Shown: piece after piece, positions 17,071-26,282 of the stretch
Layout of the letters: the number at the start of each line of letters is the position of its first letter
Position numbering within the stretch: position 1 is the stretch's first letter
NCBI RefSeq assembly: GCF_900323885.1
Contig: NZ_OOHJ01000017.1
Span: 1-64,000 of the forward strand
Origin: [Actinomadura] parvosata subsp. kistnae
GTDB lineage: Bacteria > Actinomycetota > Actinomycetes > Streptosporangiales > Streptosporangiaceae
Length of the DNA: 64,000 bases
Reading direction: 5' to 3'
Made by a program: the position numbers and the translations under genes
The notes under the pieces: generated by a model
Databases searched by the model: none
The model's input: only the letters and a program-made list of their open reading frames with translations
What the model was told of the DNA's origin: nothing

Positions 17071-18672
17071 ATGACAGACCCGGCAGCACCCGCGGAGGAG
17101 GCCGCCACCGTGGCGGCGGCCGTCGCGGGCACCGCCACCACTGAGGAAGTGGCGGCCGCCAACCCGCTGCGCGACCCGCGCGACAAGCGGCTGCCGCGGG
17201 TGGCGGGACCATGTGTGATGGTGTTGTTCGGCGTGACGGGTGACCTGGCCAAGCGCAAGCTGCTACCGGCGATTTACGACCTGGGGAACCGGGGGCTGCT
17301 GCCGCCCGGCTTCTCGCTGGTCGGGTTCGCCCGGCGCGATTGGAAAGACCAGGATTTCGCCCAGTTGACGCACGACGCCGTCAAGGCGCATGCCCGGACG
17401 CCGTTCCGCGAGGAGGTCTGGAAGCAGATCCGCGAGGGCATCCATTTCGTTCCCGGCGAGTTCTCGGACGACGGGGCGTTCGACGCGCTGGCCATGGCCT
17501 TGGCCGAGATCGACGAGACCCGCGGCACGGGCGGCAACTACGCCTTCTACCTGTCGGTGCCGCCGAAGTTCTTCCCCGTGGTGGTGGAGCAGCTCAAGCG
17601 CACCGGCCTGTCCGACGCGCCCGAGGGCTCGTGGCGGCGCGTCGTCATCGAGAAGCCGTTCGGGCACGACCTGAAGTCGGCGCACGAGCTGAACGAGATC
17701 ACCACCTCCGCCTTCCCGGAGAGCTCGATCTTCCGGATCGACCACTACCTGGGCAAGGAGACCGTCCAGAACATCATGGCCCTGAGGTTCGCCAACAACC
17801 TCTACGAGCCGATCTGGAACCGCAGCTTCGTCGACCACGTGCAGATCACGATGGCCGAGGACATCGGCATCGGCGGCCGGGCCGGCTACTACGACGGCAT
17901 CGGCGCCGCCCGCGACGTGATCCAGAACCACCTGCTGCAGCTCCTCGCGCTCGTCGCCATGGAGGACCCGACCTCCTTCGAGGCCAACTCGCTGCGCCGC
18001 GAGAAGGAGAAGGTGCTCAAGGCCGTGCGGCTGCCCGCCAACCTGGGCCTCAACACCGCGCGCGGCCAGTACTCCGCCGGCTGGCAGGGCGGCGAGAAGG
18101 TGGTCGGCTACCTCCAGGAGGAGGGCATCTCGCCGGAGTCGATCACCGAGACGTACGCCGCCATCAAGCTGGAGATCGCCAACCGGCGCTGGGCCGGGGT
18201 GCCGTTCTACCTGCGCACCGGCAAGCGCCTCGGCCGCCGCGTCACCGAGGTGGCCGTGGTGTTCCAGCGGGCGCCGCACCTGCCGTTCAGCAAGGACGAC
18301 ACCGAGATCCTCGGCCAGAACGCGCTGGTCATCCGGGTCCAGCCCGATGAGGGCATCACCGTGCGGTTCGGCTCCAAGGTGCCGGGCACGGCGATGGAGG
18401 TGCGCGACGTGTCCATGGACTTCGCCTACGGCGAGTCGTTCCTGGAGTCGTCGCCGGAGGCGTACGAGCGGCTGCTGCTCGACGTCATGATCGGTGATCC
18501 GCCGCTGTTCCCGCACCAGCGGGAGGTGGAGCTGTCGTGGAACATCCTCGACCCGATCGAGGAGTTCTGGGCCACGCAGGGGCAGCCGGAGCCCTACGAG
18601 TCCGGCTCGTGGGGGCCCGAGTCGGCCGACGCGATGATGGCCCGCGACGGCCGCGTGTGGAGGAGGCTCTAA
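17071..18672 (+). CDS. zwf: Glucose-6-phosphate 1-dehydrogenase
   Basis: Protein of 533 residues. It oxidises glucose-6-phosphate to 6-phosphogluconolactone with NADP+. The nucleotide loop is FGVTGDLAKRKLLPAIYDL near residue 50, with the active-site peptide RIDHYLGKETVQN near 223 and the EKPFGHD motif near 195. AGGAGG lies 6 nt before the ATG at 17071, which fixes the start. The N-terminal 35 residues form an Ala/Thr/Glu-rich tail not usual in E. coli Zwf but common in actinomycetes. opcA starts on the base after its stop. Confidence 0.96.
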   Translation: MTDPAAPAEEAATVAAAVAGTATTEEVAAANPLRDPRDKRLPRVAGPCVMVLFGVTGDLAKRKLLPAIYDLGNRGLLPPGFSLVGFARRDWKDQDFAQLTHDAVKAHARTPFREEVWKQIREGIHFVPGEFSDDGAFDALAMALAEIDETRGTGGNYAFYLSVPPKFFPVVVEQLKRTGLSDAPEGSWRRVVIEKPFGHDLKSAHELNEITTSAFPESSIFRIDHYLGKETVQNIMALRFANNLYEPIWNRSFVDHVQITMAEDIGIGGRAGYYDGIGAARDVIQNHLLQLLALVAMEDPTSFEANSLRREKEKVLKAVRLPANLGLNTARGQYSAGWQGGEKVVGYLQEEGISPESITETYAAIKLEIANRRWAGVPFYLRTGKRLGRRVTEVAVVFQRAPHLPFSKDDTEILGQNALVIRVQPDEGITVRFGSKVPGTAMEVRDVSMDFAYGESFLESSPEAYERLLLDVMIGDPPLFPHQREVELSWNILDPIEEFWATQGQPEPYESGSWGPESADAMMARDGRVWRRL

Positions 18673-19587
18673 ATGACGACCTTCATGCTCACCGACACCA
18701 CGGCCGGCAAGATCGCCGCCCAGCTCACCCATCTGCGCCACCAGATGGGCGCGCCCGCCATCGGCATGGTGCTCACGCTCGTCGTCGTCTGCGAGGAGCG
18801 CCACCAGTACGACGCGCTGCGCGCCGCCACCGAGGCGGCCCGCGAGCACCCGTCGCGCATCATCATCGTGATCAAGCGGGAGCCCGAGGAGGCCATCAGG
18901 CTCGACGCCGAGCTGCGCATCGGCGAGAACACGCCCGGCGAGGTCGTCGTGCTGCGCCTGTACGGCGAGCTCACCGACCACGCCGACTCCGTGGTCAGCC
19001 CGCTGCTGCTGCCCGACACGCCGGTCGTGGCGTGGTGGCCGGGCGCCGCGCCCGACGTGCCGTCCAAGGACGCGATCGGGGCGCTGGCGCAGCGCCGCAT
19101 CACCGACGCCAAGGGCTTCGACGACGGCGGCGTCAAGTCGCTCGTCACCCGCGCCCGCGGCTACGCCCGCGGCGACACCGACCTGGCCTGGGCCCGGCTC
19201 ACGCCCTGGCGCAGCCTCCTGGCCGCCGCGTTCGACCAGCCGGTCGGCCGCGTCCGCAAGGGCGTCGTCGAGGCCGCCGCCGGCCACCCGAGCGCGCCGC
19301 TGCTGGCCGCCTGGCTGTCGGAGCGGCTCGGCGCCACCATCAAGGTCGTCGACTCCCCCGGCCCCGGCCTGACCGCCGTGCGCCTGCAGCTCGGCGAGGG
19401 CGAGCTCGCGGTCGTCCGCAACGACGCCCGCCTGGCCACGCTCTCCCGCCCCGGCCAGCCCGACAGGAACGTCGCCCTCGCCCGGCGGCAGACCTCCGAG
19501 CTGATGGCCGAGGAGCTGCGCAGGCTCGACACCGACGAGATCTACGAGGCCGCGGTCAAGCGGTTCGCGAGGACGTACAAGGGATGA
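18673..19587 (+). CDS. opcA: Glucose-6-phosphate dehydrogenase assembly protein OpcA
   Basis: Protein of 304 residues. OpcA is needed for, or allosterically supports, glucose-6-phosphate dehydrogenase activity in actinobacteria and cyanobacteria. The call rests on family-like segments (LRHQMGAPAIGMVLTLVVV near residue 20, PDTPVVAWWPGAAPDVPS near 115) and on its place directly between zwf and pgl. No enzymatic motif is expected. Its ATG follows the zwf stop without a gap, and its stop overlaps an ATG upstream of pgl, so translation is probably coupled. Confidence 0.92.
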   Translation: MTTFMLTDTTAGKIAAQLTHLRHQMGAPAIGMVLTLVVVCEERHQYDALRAATEAAREHPSRIIIVIKREPEEAIRLDAELRIGENTPGEVVVLRLYGELTDHADSVVSPLLLPDTPVVAWWPGAAPDVPSKDAIGALAQRRITDAKGFDDGGVKSLVTRARGYARGDTDLAWARLTPWRSLLAAAFDQPVGRVRKGVVEAAAGHPSAPLLAAWLSERLGATIKVVDSPGPGLTAVRLQLGEGELAVVRNDARLATLSRPGQPDRNVALARRQTSELMAEELRRLDTDEIYEAAVKRFARTYKG

Positions 19588-19610
19588 CGGCACTTCAAGG
19601 GGAGACGACC

Positions 19611-20384
19611 ATGAGCGTTCCCGGCATCGTCGTGCACCGCGACGCCGACGTCCTGGCCAAGGCCGTCGCCGCGCGGATCATCACCCGGCTCGTCGACGTC
19701 CAGTCGGCCAAGGGCTCCGCCTCGATCGTCCTGACGGGCGGCACCGTCGGCATCGCCACCCTCGCCGCCATCGCCGCCACCCCCGCGCGAGACGCCGTCG
19801 ACTGGCGCCGCCTCGACATCTGGTGGGGCGACGAACGCTTCCTGCCCGACGGCGACAAGGAACGCAACGAGACCGGCGCCCGCGCCGCCCTGCTCGACCA
19901 CGTCGACGTGGACCCCGCCCGGGTGCACGTCATGCGCGGCCCCGACTCGGGCATGACGGCCGAGGAGTCGGCCGACGCGTACGCCGCCGAGCTGCGCGCC
20001 GCCGCCCGCCCCGAGGACCACGGGCCGGTGCCGAGCTTCGACGTCATGCTGCTCGGCATGGGCCCCGACTCCCACGTGGCCTCCCTGTTCCCGGGCATGC
20101 CCGCCCTCTACGACACCCGCCCCGTGGTGGCGGTCCACGGCTCCCCCAAGCCGCCCCCCACCCGCATCTCCCTCACCCTGCCCGCCATCCAGGCCTCCCG
20201 CGAGGTGTGGGTGGTGGCGGCCGGCGAGGAGAAGTCCGGCGCCGTCCGCCTCGCCCTGTCGGAGTCCGGCCCCGTCCAGGTGCCGGCCGCCGGCGCCCGC
20301 GGCCGCGGCCGCACCCTGTTCCTCCTGGACCGGGCGGCGGCCGGGAAGATCCCGCCGGGGCTCGGGCGGATCGCCTCACCCTGA
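19611..20384 (+). CDS. pgl: 6-phosphogluconolactonase
   Basis: Protein of 257 residues of the NagB/SOL family. It hydrolyses the lactone made by Zwf. Motifs: IVLTGGTVGIATLAAI near residue 42, DWRRLDIWWGDERFLPDGD near 65, and FDVMLLGMGPDSHVASLFPG near 145, the conserved GMGxDGH-type loop with Ser in place of Gly. The ATG at 19611 has AAGGGGAG about 6 nt upstream and is favoured. An earlier ATG at 19584 overlaps the opcA stop and would add nine residues. It is the last gene of the operon; a convergent gene ends 5 bp downstream. Confidence 0.92.
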   Translation: MSVPGIVVHRDADVLAKAVAARIITRLVDVQSAKGSASIVLTGGTVGIATLAAIAATPARDAVDWRRLDIWWGDERFLPDGDKERNETGARAALLDHVDVDPARVHVMRGPDSGMTAEESADAYAAELRAAARPEDHGPVPSFDVMLLGMGPDSHVASLFPGMPALYDTRPVVAVHGSPKPPPTRISLTLPAIQASREVWVVAAGEEKSGAVRLALSESGPVQVPAAGARGRGRTLFLLDRAAAGKIPPGLGRIASP

Positions 20385-20389
20385 CCTTG

Positions 20390-20977
20390 TCAGCGAGGTG
20401 GTGGTTCGCCGAGATCGCATCCGAACATCTCGGCGAACCGCCGCTGGGCTATCTTCATGAGCTGCACCAGGTCGTGGTCCTGGTCGCGGGCGGGGTTGCG
20501 TTTGACGGTGATGCCGATGAGCGCGTTCTTGGATCCGCAGCGGAACCACGCCTCGATCGTCCGGTACGGGTAGAGGCGGATGTCGAAGTCGCTGATCAGC
20601 CCTGTGCCGAGCTCCTTGGGGAGATCGGCCGGGTTTCGATTCTTCGCGAACTCCATGAACCGCTCGATGATCCGCCGCGGGGACGAGACGTCGTAGCTGG
20701 TGATGAAAATCCCTTGTTCGTCGTTCGATATGACGCAGCTGTAGCCCTGAGGATCGCGTTTGTCGTCACCCGCCCGATAGGCGCCGGTGTAACCGGTCAG
20801 CTCCGCCACAGCCGCCTGAGGGATGAAGTAGCAGAGGTAGGGCGGGCGGTCGGTCACGGTGCCCCGGACGGGCAGGGGGCGCGGCTTCGGAGGCTGCACA
20901 GGTGTGTCCGGCGTGCATGCGGTGGCCAGCACGAGCGCGCCGGCCGCGCACAGCCGGCGCGCGGAACGGCTAATCAT
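20390..20977 (-). CDS. Predicted secreted lipoprotein of unknown function
   Basis: Protein of 195 residues. A lipoprotein signal is clear: basic start, hydrophobic LCAAGALVLATAC, with the lipobox cysteine near residue 21. The mature part is small and soluble (YLCYFIPQAAVAELTGYTG, YSCVISNDEQGIFITSY). It has two further cysteines (one in YSCVI, one in WFRCGS), reminiscent of DUF3558-type actinobacterial lipoproteins, though this is not certain. It overlaps the upstream 697-residue gene by 8 bp and is the third gene of a three-gene unit with a WXG100-like protein, so it may act at the cell surface with those products. Confidence 0.75.
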   Translation of the reverse strand: MISRSARRLCAAGALVLATACTPDTPVQPPKPRPLPVRGTVTDRPPYLCYFIPQAAVAELTGYTGAYRAGDDKRDPQGYSCVISNDEQGIFITSYDVSSPRRIIERFMEFAKNRNPADLPKELGTGLISDFDIRLYPYRTIEAWFRCGSKNALIGITVKRNPARDQDHDLVQLMKIAQRRFAEMFGCDLGEPPPR

Positions 20978-23063
20978 CGCCGGCCATCTCCGCCTTGATG
21001 TTCTCCTGGAGGGTGTCGGCGCCGGTGGCGGCGGACTGCTGCGCCTTCTCGTGATCGGCCGGTACGGTGGTGTTCTTCGCCATCCAGTGGGCGAAACTCT
21101 CATATTCGTCTGTGCTCATGAGGAGCGGGTCCTTCACTGTCGGCGGGTCGCCGACCACGAAGGGCTGATCAAGGTCGACGCGCTCATACGCGCCGTGCGC
21201 CACGGTGGATGAGGCGAGCATCTGTTTCACCAGCTCTCGGGCGGCTATGTGATCCGTCGCGGCCTCACTGTGGGCTCTCATCGCCTTGCCTCCGCCGTGC
21301 CCGCTCTGCTCCACCAGCCAGTCGCCGGCCTTGGCGTAGCCGTTCCTGACGAAGCTGTCGTAGAGGTTGTCGGCCGCCTTGACCCCGAGCTTGCCGACCT
21401 GCTGCGCGAAAGGGATCGGCACCAGCCCGGCCCCTGCCTCGACCAGCTTGCGCAGCGCCTCGTCGGCCGCGTCGGCCTCCTGGCCCCAGCTCACCAGGGC
21501 CATCCTGCGCGCCTCAGTCAGGTGGCCGAGCGCCCCGGAGTCGAGCACGATCATGTTGTCGGTCATATCCTGGTCGCGCGTCGCCAGCCCGTAGTCGATC
21601 TTGCCGCGCAGGTGCGCGACCTGCGCGTGCAGGAGTGCCTGGTACGCCTCGTCGTCCACGGCCACGTCGAGCAGCACCCGGTCGAGGTCCGTCGAGTTGA
21701 ACCGGGCGGTGGCCCGGCCGTCCACCTCGCCCGCGAGCTGGTCGTCGGGCAGCCGCGGGGGCCGCTGGAAGTGTGCGAACACGATGTCGTCGGTGTGCTC
21801 GGCGAGGATGCGGCCCATGGCGAGGCGGGCGCCGGAGAGCCGGTCGAGCTCGGACGGGTCCTCGATCTCGACGTCGCCGGCGTCGTTCAGCGTCATGTGC
21901 GGGGCGACGAGGTCGGACCAGATCTGCGTCGCCATGACGGCCAGCCGCTTGGACGGGGCGTCCGGCCCCTTCATCGCCGCCTCCATGGCCGCTCCCAGCG
22001 ACGCGCCGTGGTCCCCCATCGCCCACTGGGGGCGCCGCTCCTTCATCAGGTACGTCAGGAGGTCTCTGCTGCCGATGAGCGCCTGCGCGCTCTCCCTGGT
22101 CGTGCCGGCGGCCGTCAGCAGCGCGGCGACCGGGTCGGCGACGCCGATGTCGCCGGAGCCGGGGAACGGCCGCGTGTCCATGGGCGCGGGCAGGTCGTAG
22201 GCGTCGGTGTCACGGGCCAGGGGCCACTCGCCGTTGGCCTTGAGGAAGTCGCGGTCCCAGCGGATCATGTCGTGGCCGATCGTGGTCATGAACGACCCGC
22301 TGTAGGGCGCCTTGGACGCCGCCGCGAGGATCTGGCCGATCGCCCAGTAGCCGTGGACCGTCAGCTGCCCGCCCATGCCGGGCACCGGCACCTCGGCGCG
22401 GCCCTGCTTCTTCAGCTCCTCCAGGAAGCGCCGGGTGACGTGCGCGCCCTTGCTCAGGTCGGTCGCCGTGGCCAGGGCTGTGCCGAGCATGGCGAGCACG
22501 TCGCCATTGTGCCGCCGGACCGCCTCCGCCGAGCCGTCGGCGGCGTCGAGCGCCCGGCGTACTCGCGAGCCCATGGCGGCGGGCAGGATGGCCAGCCCCT
22601 GAGGGCCGAGTTTCTCGATCAGGGCGGTGGCGAACCGTGGGTCGGACATCCGCTCCTCGAAGGCCGCGAGCCGGTCCGCCGCGCCCGCGTCACCGCGCGC
22701 GGCGGCCTCCATCAGCCCGGCCGCCTGGGCCGCCTGCGCGCGGACCTGGGCGGGGATGATCCGCGCCTCGTCGACGCGCACCGCGCCGGGCGGCACGATC
22801 GCGCCCGGCAGCGGGTTGCCGAACACGTCCACGTCGACCTTCTCGGCCTCGTACGCCAGGTCGCGCCGCCGGTAGAGGTCGGGCGCCTGCTCGATCAGCC
22901 ACTGCCCGACGCGGCCGATCGCGGCGACACCTGGATGGTCGAGTTCGACCTCGTTCAGAATCGCCCGGAGCCGCACCGCGCATTCCGCGAGCCCTTTTCC
23001 AGCATTTTGTACGCCCTGCCCGAGTTGATGAATTTCGCGCGGGTCTATGGAGGAAAAGGGCAT
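20970..23063 (-). CDS. Large protein of a WXG100-associated module, function unknown
   Basis: Protein of 697 residues without signal peptide or obvious membrane segments. The N-terminal ~100 residues are helical and WXG-like (GRVGQWLIEQAPDLYRRRDL). The middle is Ala-rich helical with the segment GYWAIGQILAAASKAPYSGSF near 240-260. A hydrophobic Gly/Ala/Pro stretch, GAGLVPIPFAQQVGKLGVKA, lies near 560-580. The overall layout resembles long actinobacterial proteins encoded next to WXG100 genes (for example DUF6571-like families), but no catalytic motif is recognised. Its start overlaps the stop of the WXG100-like gene (TGATG). The context suggests a secreted or substrate-like partner. Confidence 0.75.
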   Translation of the reverse strand: MPFSSIDPREIHQLGQGVQNAGKGLAECAVRLRAILNEVELDHPGVAAIGRVGQWLIEQAPDLYRRRDLAYEAEKVDVDVFGNPLPGAIVPPGAVRVDEARIIPAQVRAQAAQAAGLMEAAARGDAGAADRLAAFEERMSDPRFATALIEKLGPQGLAILPAAMGSRVRRALDAADGSAEAVRRHNGDVLAMLGTALATATDLSKGAHVTRRFLEELKKQGRAEVPVPGMGGQLTVHGYWAIGQILAAASKAPYSGSFMTTIGHDMIRWDRDFLKANGEWPLARDTDAYDLPAPMDTRPFPGSGDIGVADPVAALLTAAGTTRESAQALIGSRDLLTYLMKERRPQWAMGDHGASLGAAMEAAMKGPDAPSKRLAVMATQIWSDLVAPHMTLNDAGDVEIEDPSELDRLSGARLAMGRILAEHTDDIVFAHFQRPPRLPDDQLAGEVDGRATARFNSTDLDRVLLDVAVDDEAYQALLHAQVAHLRGKIDYGLATRDQDMTDNMIVLDSGALGHLTEARRMALVSWGQEADAADEALRKLVEAGAGLVPIPFAQQVGKLGVKAADNLYDSFVRNGYAKAGDWLVEQSGHGGGKAMRAHSEAATDHIAARELVKQMLASSTVAHGAYERVDLDQPFVVGDPPTVKDPLLMSTDEYESFAHWMAKNTTVPADHEKAQQSAATGADTLQENIKAEMAGDD

Positions 23064-23311
23064 CAGTCGGCCGGCCTCATCACGGTGACGTGCGCGAGCG
23101 TTTCATGGAGATGGTCGATGACCCCGCGCAAACCCCTCCACAGCTCGGCGCGCTGATGGGCGAGGTCACCGGCGAACACGTCGGCGACCGGCCCCGTCCA
23201 CGTGCGCCCGCCCGACATCTGCAGCAGCGGCCGGTCGAGGCAATGCCAGTGCTGATCCGACAATTCCTGAGCGCGGCGCAACGCGTCCACCAACTCGGCC
23301 CGAGTAGCCAT
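23063..23311 (-). CDS. WXG100-like small protein
   Basis: Protein of 82 residues, helical, with a central turn GGRTWTGPVADVF that carries a W-x-G motif. This is the ESAT-6/WXG100 layout of two helices around W-x-G, although the protein is slightly short. The ATG at 23311 is chosen because GGGAGG lies 8 nt upstream; an upstream in-frame start at 23341 has weaker support. It is the first gene of a coupled unit with the 697-residue protein. No EccC or other ESX machinery gene is in the window. Confidence 0.75.
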   Translation of the reverse strand: MATRAELVDALRRAQELSDQHWHCLDRPLLQMSGGRTWTGPVADVFAGDLAHQRAELWRGLRGVIDHLHETLAHVTVMRPAD

Positions 23312-23437
23312 GAGAAAACCTCCCAGCCAAGTCGTACGCACAATTCCGCGCCTGTTTTTCGATCCGATTCACTGTGCCATGCCGTCACCGCCGCGTCATG
23401 CTGCTCACAGAAACCGGTCCGTCGATTGAGCCGGCCC

Positions 23438-24481
23438 TCAGCCGGCGGCCACCAGCGCGTCGATCTCGGCCAGGAGCTCCCGCTTGCGTGCCTCCCCCAA
23501 GTAAGAGGCCCGCACCCCGTTCCGCGCGAACCCCGCCAGTTCCTCCACCCCGAACCCGAACACCCGGTGCGCCACCCGGTACTCCTCGGCCAGGGTGGTG
23601 GCGAACATGGGCGGGTCGTCGCTGTTGAGGGTCACGTACAGGCCCTCCTCCAGCAGGCGGGGCAGCGGGTGGTCCTCGATGCGGGCGATCTGGCCGGTGC
23701 AGACGTTCGAGGTGGGGCAGACGTCCAGGGGGAGCTGGGTGTCGCGGAGGTGGGCGACCAGGCGGGGGTCGGCGAGGCAGTTGATGCCGTGGCCGATGCG
23801 TTCGGCGCCGTAGCCGTCGATGACCTCCCAGATCGTCTCGGGGCCGGTCATCTCGCCGCCGTGCGGGACGCTGTGCAGGCCGGCGGCGCGGGCGGCGGTG
23901 AAGGCGGAGCGATAGGCGTCGCGGAACTTGACGCGTTCCTGTTCGATGCCGCCGATGCCGAAACCTACCAGGGCGGCGGGAGGTTCCTGGAGGGCGTGGT
24001 CGAGGGTGATCCTGGCGGCCTCCTCGCCGTACTCGCCGGGGATGTCGAAGATGTAGGCCATCTCGACGCCGTGCTCGGTCAGTGAGCGGCGGGCGGCCAG
24101 GTCGAGGGCCTCGGTGACCTCGCGCATCGGCATGCCGACCATGTGGTGGGCGTACGGGGTGACCTGCAGCTCCACGTAGCGGGCGCCCTGAGGGGCGAGG
24201 TCGCGGGCCAGGCCGAGGACGAGGGTGGCGACGTCCTCCGGCTCGCGGACGAGGGCGTTGACGGCCCGGTAGACGCGGGCGAAGTGCGGGAAGTCGACGA
24301 AGCGGTAGAACGCGCGCAGTTCCTCCTCCGTGGTGGGCACGGCGCTGCCGGGGTGGCGGCGCGACAGCTCCAGCACGGTCGCGACCGAGGCGGAGCCGAT
24401 CAGGTGGACGTGCAGCTCGACTTTGGGGAGGGCGTCGATGAAGGCGTCGATGGAGGGGTCGATGTGGGTGTCGGTGGTCAT
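23438..24481 (-). CDS. Adenosine deaminase family protein
   Basis: Protein of 347 residues, amidohydrolase TIM barrel. Zinc ligands are visible: His24 and His26 in VELHVHLIGS, the His-Gly-Gly-Glu of PHGGEMTG near 215, GAERIGHGINCL near 233 and the Asp pair of LNSDDPPMF near 292. Such enzymes deaminate adenosine/deoxyadenosine; related subfamilies act on aminodeoxyfutalosine, 6-aminodeoxyfutalosine or cytokinin-like bases. The usual HLDG is HLIG here, so the exact substrate is uncertain. It is divergent from the methyltransferase gene at 24604. Confidence 0.87.
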   Translation of the reverse strand: MTTDTHIDPSIDAFIDALPKVELHVHLIGSASVATVLELSRRHPGSAVPTTEEELRAFYRFVDFPHFARVYRAVNALVREPEDVATLVLGLARDLAPQGARYVELQVTPYAHHMVGMPMREVTEALDLAARRSLTEHGVEMAYIFDIPGEYGEEAARITLDHALQEPPAALVGFGIGGIEQERVKFRDAYRSAFTAARAAGLHSVPHGGEMTGPETIWEVIDGYGAERIGHGINCLADPRLVAHLRDTQLPLDVCPTSNVCTGQIARIEDHPLPRLLEEGLYVTLNSDDPPMFATTLAEEYRVAHRVFGFGVEELAGFARNGVRASYLGEARKRELLAEIDALVAAG

Positions 24482-24591
24482 GCGGACGACATTAAGGCTG
24501 GCATTTCGGGGAAAAACAGGGTTTCAGGGGGAATCTCACGTCAGATTGTCAAGTTTCGGCGGCGGGCTAGGCCGGGCGGGCCCGCAACGCC

Positions 24592-24597
24592 TAGGCT
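24592..24597 (+). promoter_or_regulatory. -10 element for a leaderless methyltransferase transcript
   Basis: TAGGCT lies 6 nt before the GTG at 24604. No Shine-Dalgarno sequence is present between them, which suggests that transcription starts at or next to the start codon. Confidence 0.35.
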
Positions 24598-24603
24598 GGG
24601 CCG

Positions 24604-25350
24604 GTGACCAACGCCGAAGCGTACGATCGCGGCTTCGCCCACCTCAGCTCCCACACCGTCGGCCCCCTCCTGGCCGCGGCCCGTGACGGCCGCGCGCGGC
24701 GGCTGCTCGACGTGGGCTGCGGCACCGGTGTGGTGACGGCGGCGGCGCTCGCGCTGGGGGCCGAGGTCACGGCCGTCGATCGCGACCCGGCCATGCTGGA
24801 GCTGATCGCCCGGCGGCACCCGTACGCGACCATCCGCGAGGCGGCGCTGCCCGAGCTGCCGTTCGAGGACGACCGGTTCGACTGCGTGGCGGGAAACTTC
24901 GTCATCAACCACGTGCCCGACGCCCCGGCGGCGCTGCGGGAGCTGCGGCGCGTGCTGCGACCGGGCGGGGCGCTCGCGCTGAGCTGGTGGAAGTCCGACG
25001 AGATGACGGCCACGAGCGTCTTCACCGAGGCCATCGCCGCCGCCGGCATCCCGTACGAGCCGCCGGCCCGCCCGTTCAGCGCCCACGACACGCCGCCGCT
25101 GTTCCTCGCGCTGCTGGAGGAGGCCGGGTTCGGGGAGGCGGAGGTGGAGGCCGTGCGGTGGCGGCACCAGGTGGATCCGGCGTCCTGGTGGACGGACGTG
25201 ATCGGGGCGGGCGGGCCGAGGTTCGGGATGCTGGGCGAGTTGCCGCCCGAGGTGGCGGGGCGCGTCCGGGCCGAGTATCTGCGGCTCGCGGCCCCGTACG
25301 AGCGAGAGGGGTTTCCCGTCTGCGCCTACCTGGCACGCGCCGTCAAGTAG
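24604..25350 (+). CDS. Class I SAM-dependent methyltransferase
   Basis: Protein of 248 residues. Motif I is LLDVGCGTGVVTAAALALG (residues 35-53), followed by an acidic end of strand two (VTAVDRDPAML), CVAGNFVINHVPD as motif IV and LRRVLRPGGALALSWW as post-motif. This is the UbiE/SAM methyltransferase type 11 pattern. The substrate cannot be deduced. It stands alone, convergent with the SDR gene, with an 18-bp gap between stops. Start GTG at 24604, likely leaderless. Confidence 0.88.
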   Translation: MTNAEAYDRGFAHLSSHTVGPLLAAARDGRARRLLDVGCGTGVVTAAALALGAEVTAVDRDPAMLELIARRHPYATIREAALPELPFEDDRFDCVAGNFVINHVPDAPAALRELRRVLRPGGALALSWWKSDEMTATSVFTEAIAAAGIPYEPPARPFSAHDTPPLFLALLEEAGFGEAEVEAVRWRHQVDPASWWTDVIGAGGPRFGMLGELPPEVAGRVRAEYLRLAAPYEREGFPVCAYLARAVK

Positions 25351-25369
25351 GGTCCTGCCCGGCCGTCCG

Positions 25370-26239
25370 TCAGCGGGCGGCCAGTTGCTCGAAGTGGACG
25401 CCGGTCAGCTCGGCCGACACCTCCCACAGCCGCGCCGCCAGCTCCTCCGACCGGGCCGTCGCCGACGCCCGCATCGGCTTGGCCCCGGGCCCCCAGTACT
25501 CGCCGCCGCGCACGTCCGGCGAAGTGGCGGCGTACAGCGAGGGCACGGCGCCGGTGGCGGGCGACTTCAGGAGGAGTCTCACGAGCGGCTGGAGCGGCCC
25601 GACCCGCATGAAGTTCGTGGCGACCGTGCCGGGGTGCACGGCGGTGCTCTTGAGGTCGACGCCGGCGCGGTCGGCCCGCCGTTGCAGCTCCAGGGCGAAC
25701 AGCAGGTTGGCGAGCTTGGAGCGCGCGTACGCGGACATGCGGCCGTAGCCGCGCTCCAGGCCGAGGTCGTCGAAGTCGATGCGGCCGGCGGCGTGCGCGT
25801 CGCTGGACACGGTCACCACCCGCGCGCCGGGCCTCTCGGCGAGCCGGGGCAGGAGCAGCCCGGTGAGCGCGAAGTGCCCCAGGTGGTTGGTGCCGAACTG
25901 CAGCTCGAAGCCGTCCTTGGTCTGCTGCCGAGGGACGAGGCCGATGCCGGCGTTGTTGACGAGCAGGTCCAGGGCGTCCACGCCGGCCGCGAACCGCCTG
26001 ACGGAGCCGAGGTCGGCCAGGTCGAGCACCCCGAGCTCGACCTGCGCGCCGGGCACCTCGCGCAGGATCTGCCGGACCGCCTCCTCGCCCTTGACGGGGT
26101 TGCGGGCCGCGACGATCACGTGGGCGCCGTGGCGGGCCAGCTCGAGCGCGGTGGGCAGGCCGATGCCGCTGTTGGCGCCGGTCACGACCGCCCTTTTGCC
26201 GGTCAGGTCGGGCATGGATGAGGGGGTCCACGTCGCCAT
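25370..26239 (-). CDS. Short-chain dehydrogenase/reductase
   Basis: Protein of 289 residues. Classical SDR motifs: TGANSGIGLPTALEL (cofactor loop, near residue 20), LLVNNAGIG near 95, a Ser in VVTVSSDAHAAG near 145 and the catalytic YARSK near 171. The loop lacks an acidic specificity residue and has AARN, suggesting NADP(H). It resembles the retinol dehydrogenase/protochlorophyllide reductase-like SDRs common in actinomycetes. The ATG at 26239 is preferred (GGAG 5 nt upstream) over a GTG at 26245. Confidence 0.88.
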   Translation of the reverse strand: MATWTPSSMPDLTGKRAVVTGANSGIGLPTALELARHGAHVIVAARNPVKGEEAVRQILREVPGAQVELGVLDLADLGSVRRFAAGVDALDLLVNNAGIGLVPRQQTKDGFELQFGTNHLGHFALTGLLLPRLAERPGARVVTVSSDAHAAGRIDFDDLGLERGYGRMSAYARSKLANLLFALELQRRADRAGVDLKSTAVHPGTVATNFMRVGPLQPLVRLLLKSPATGAVPSLYAATSPDVRGGEYWGPGAKPMRASATARSEELAARLWEVSAELTGVHFEQLAAR

Positions 26240-26282
26240 CGCCACTCCAGAGGGGTACCGGACCGTTTCGCCGACCCTAGCA

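Noticed and set aside
17263..19593. Open frame of about 776 codons opposite zwf and opcA
   Set aside because: It is the antisense shadow of two well-supported genes, with composition typical of reverse-strand third-position GC.
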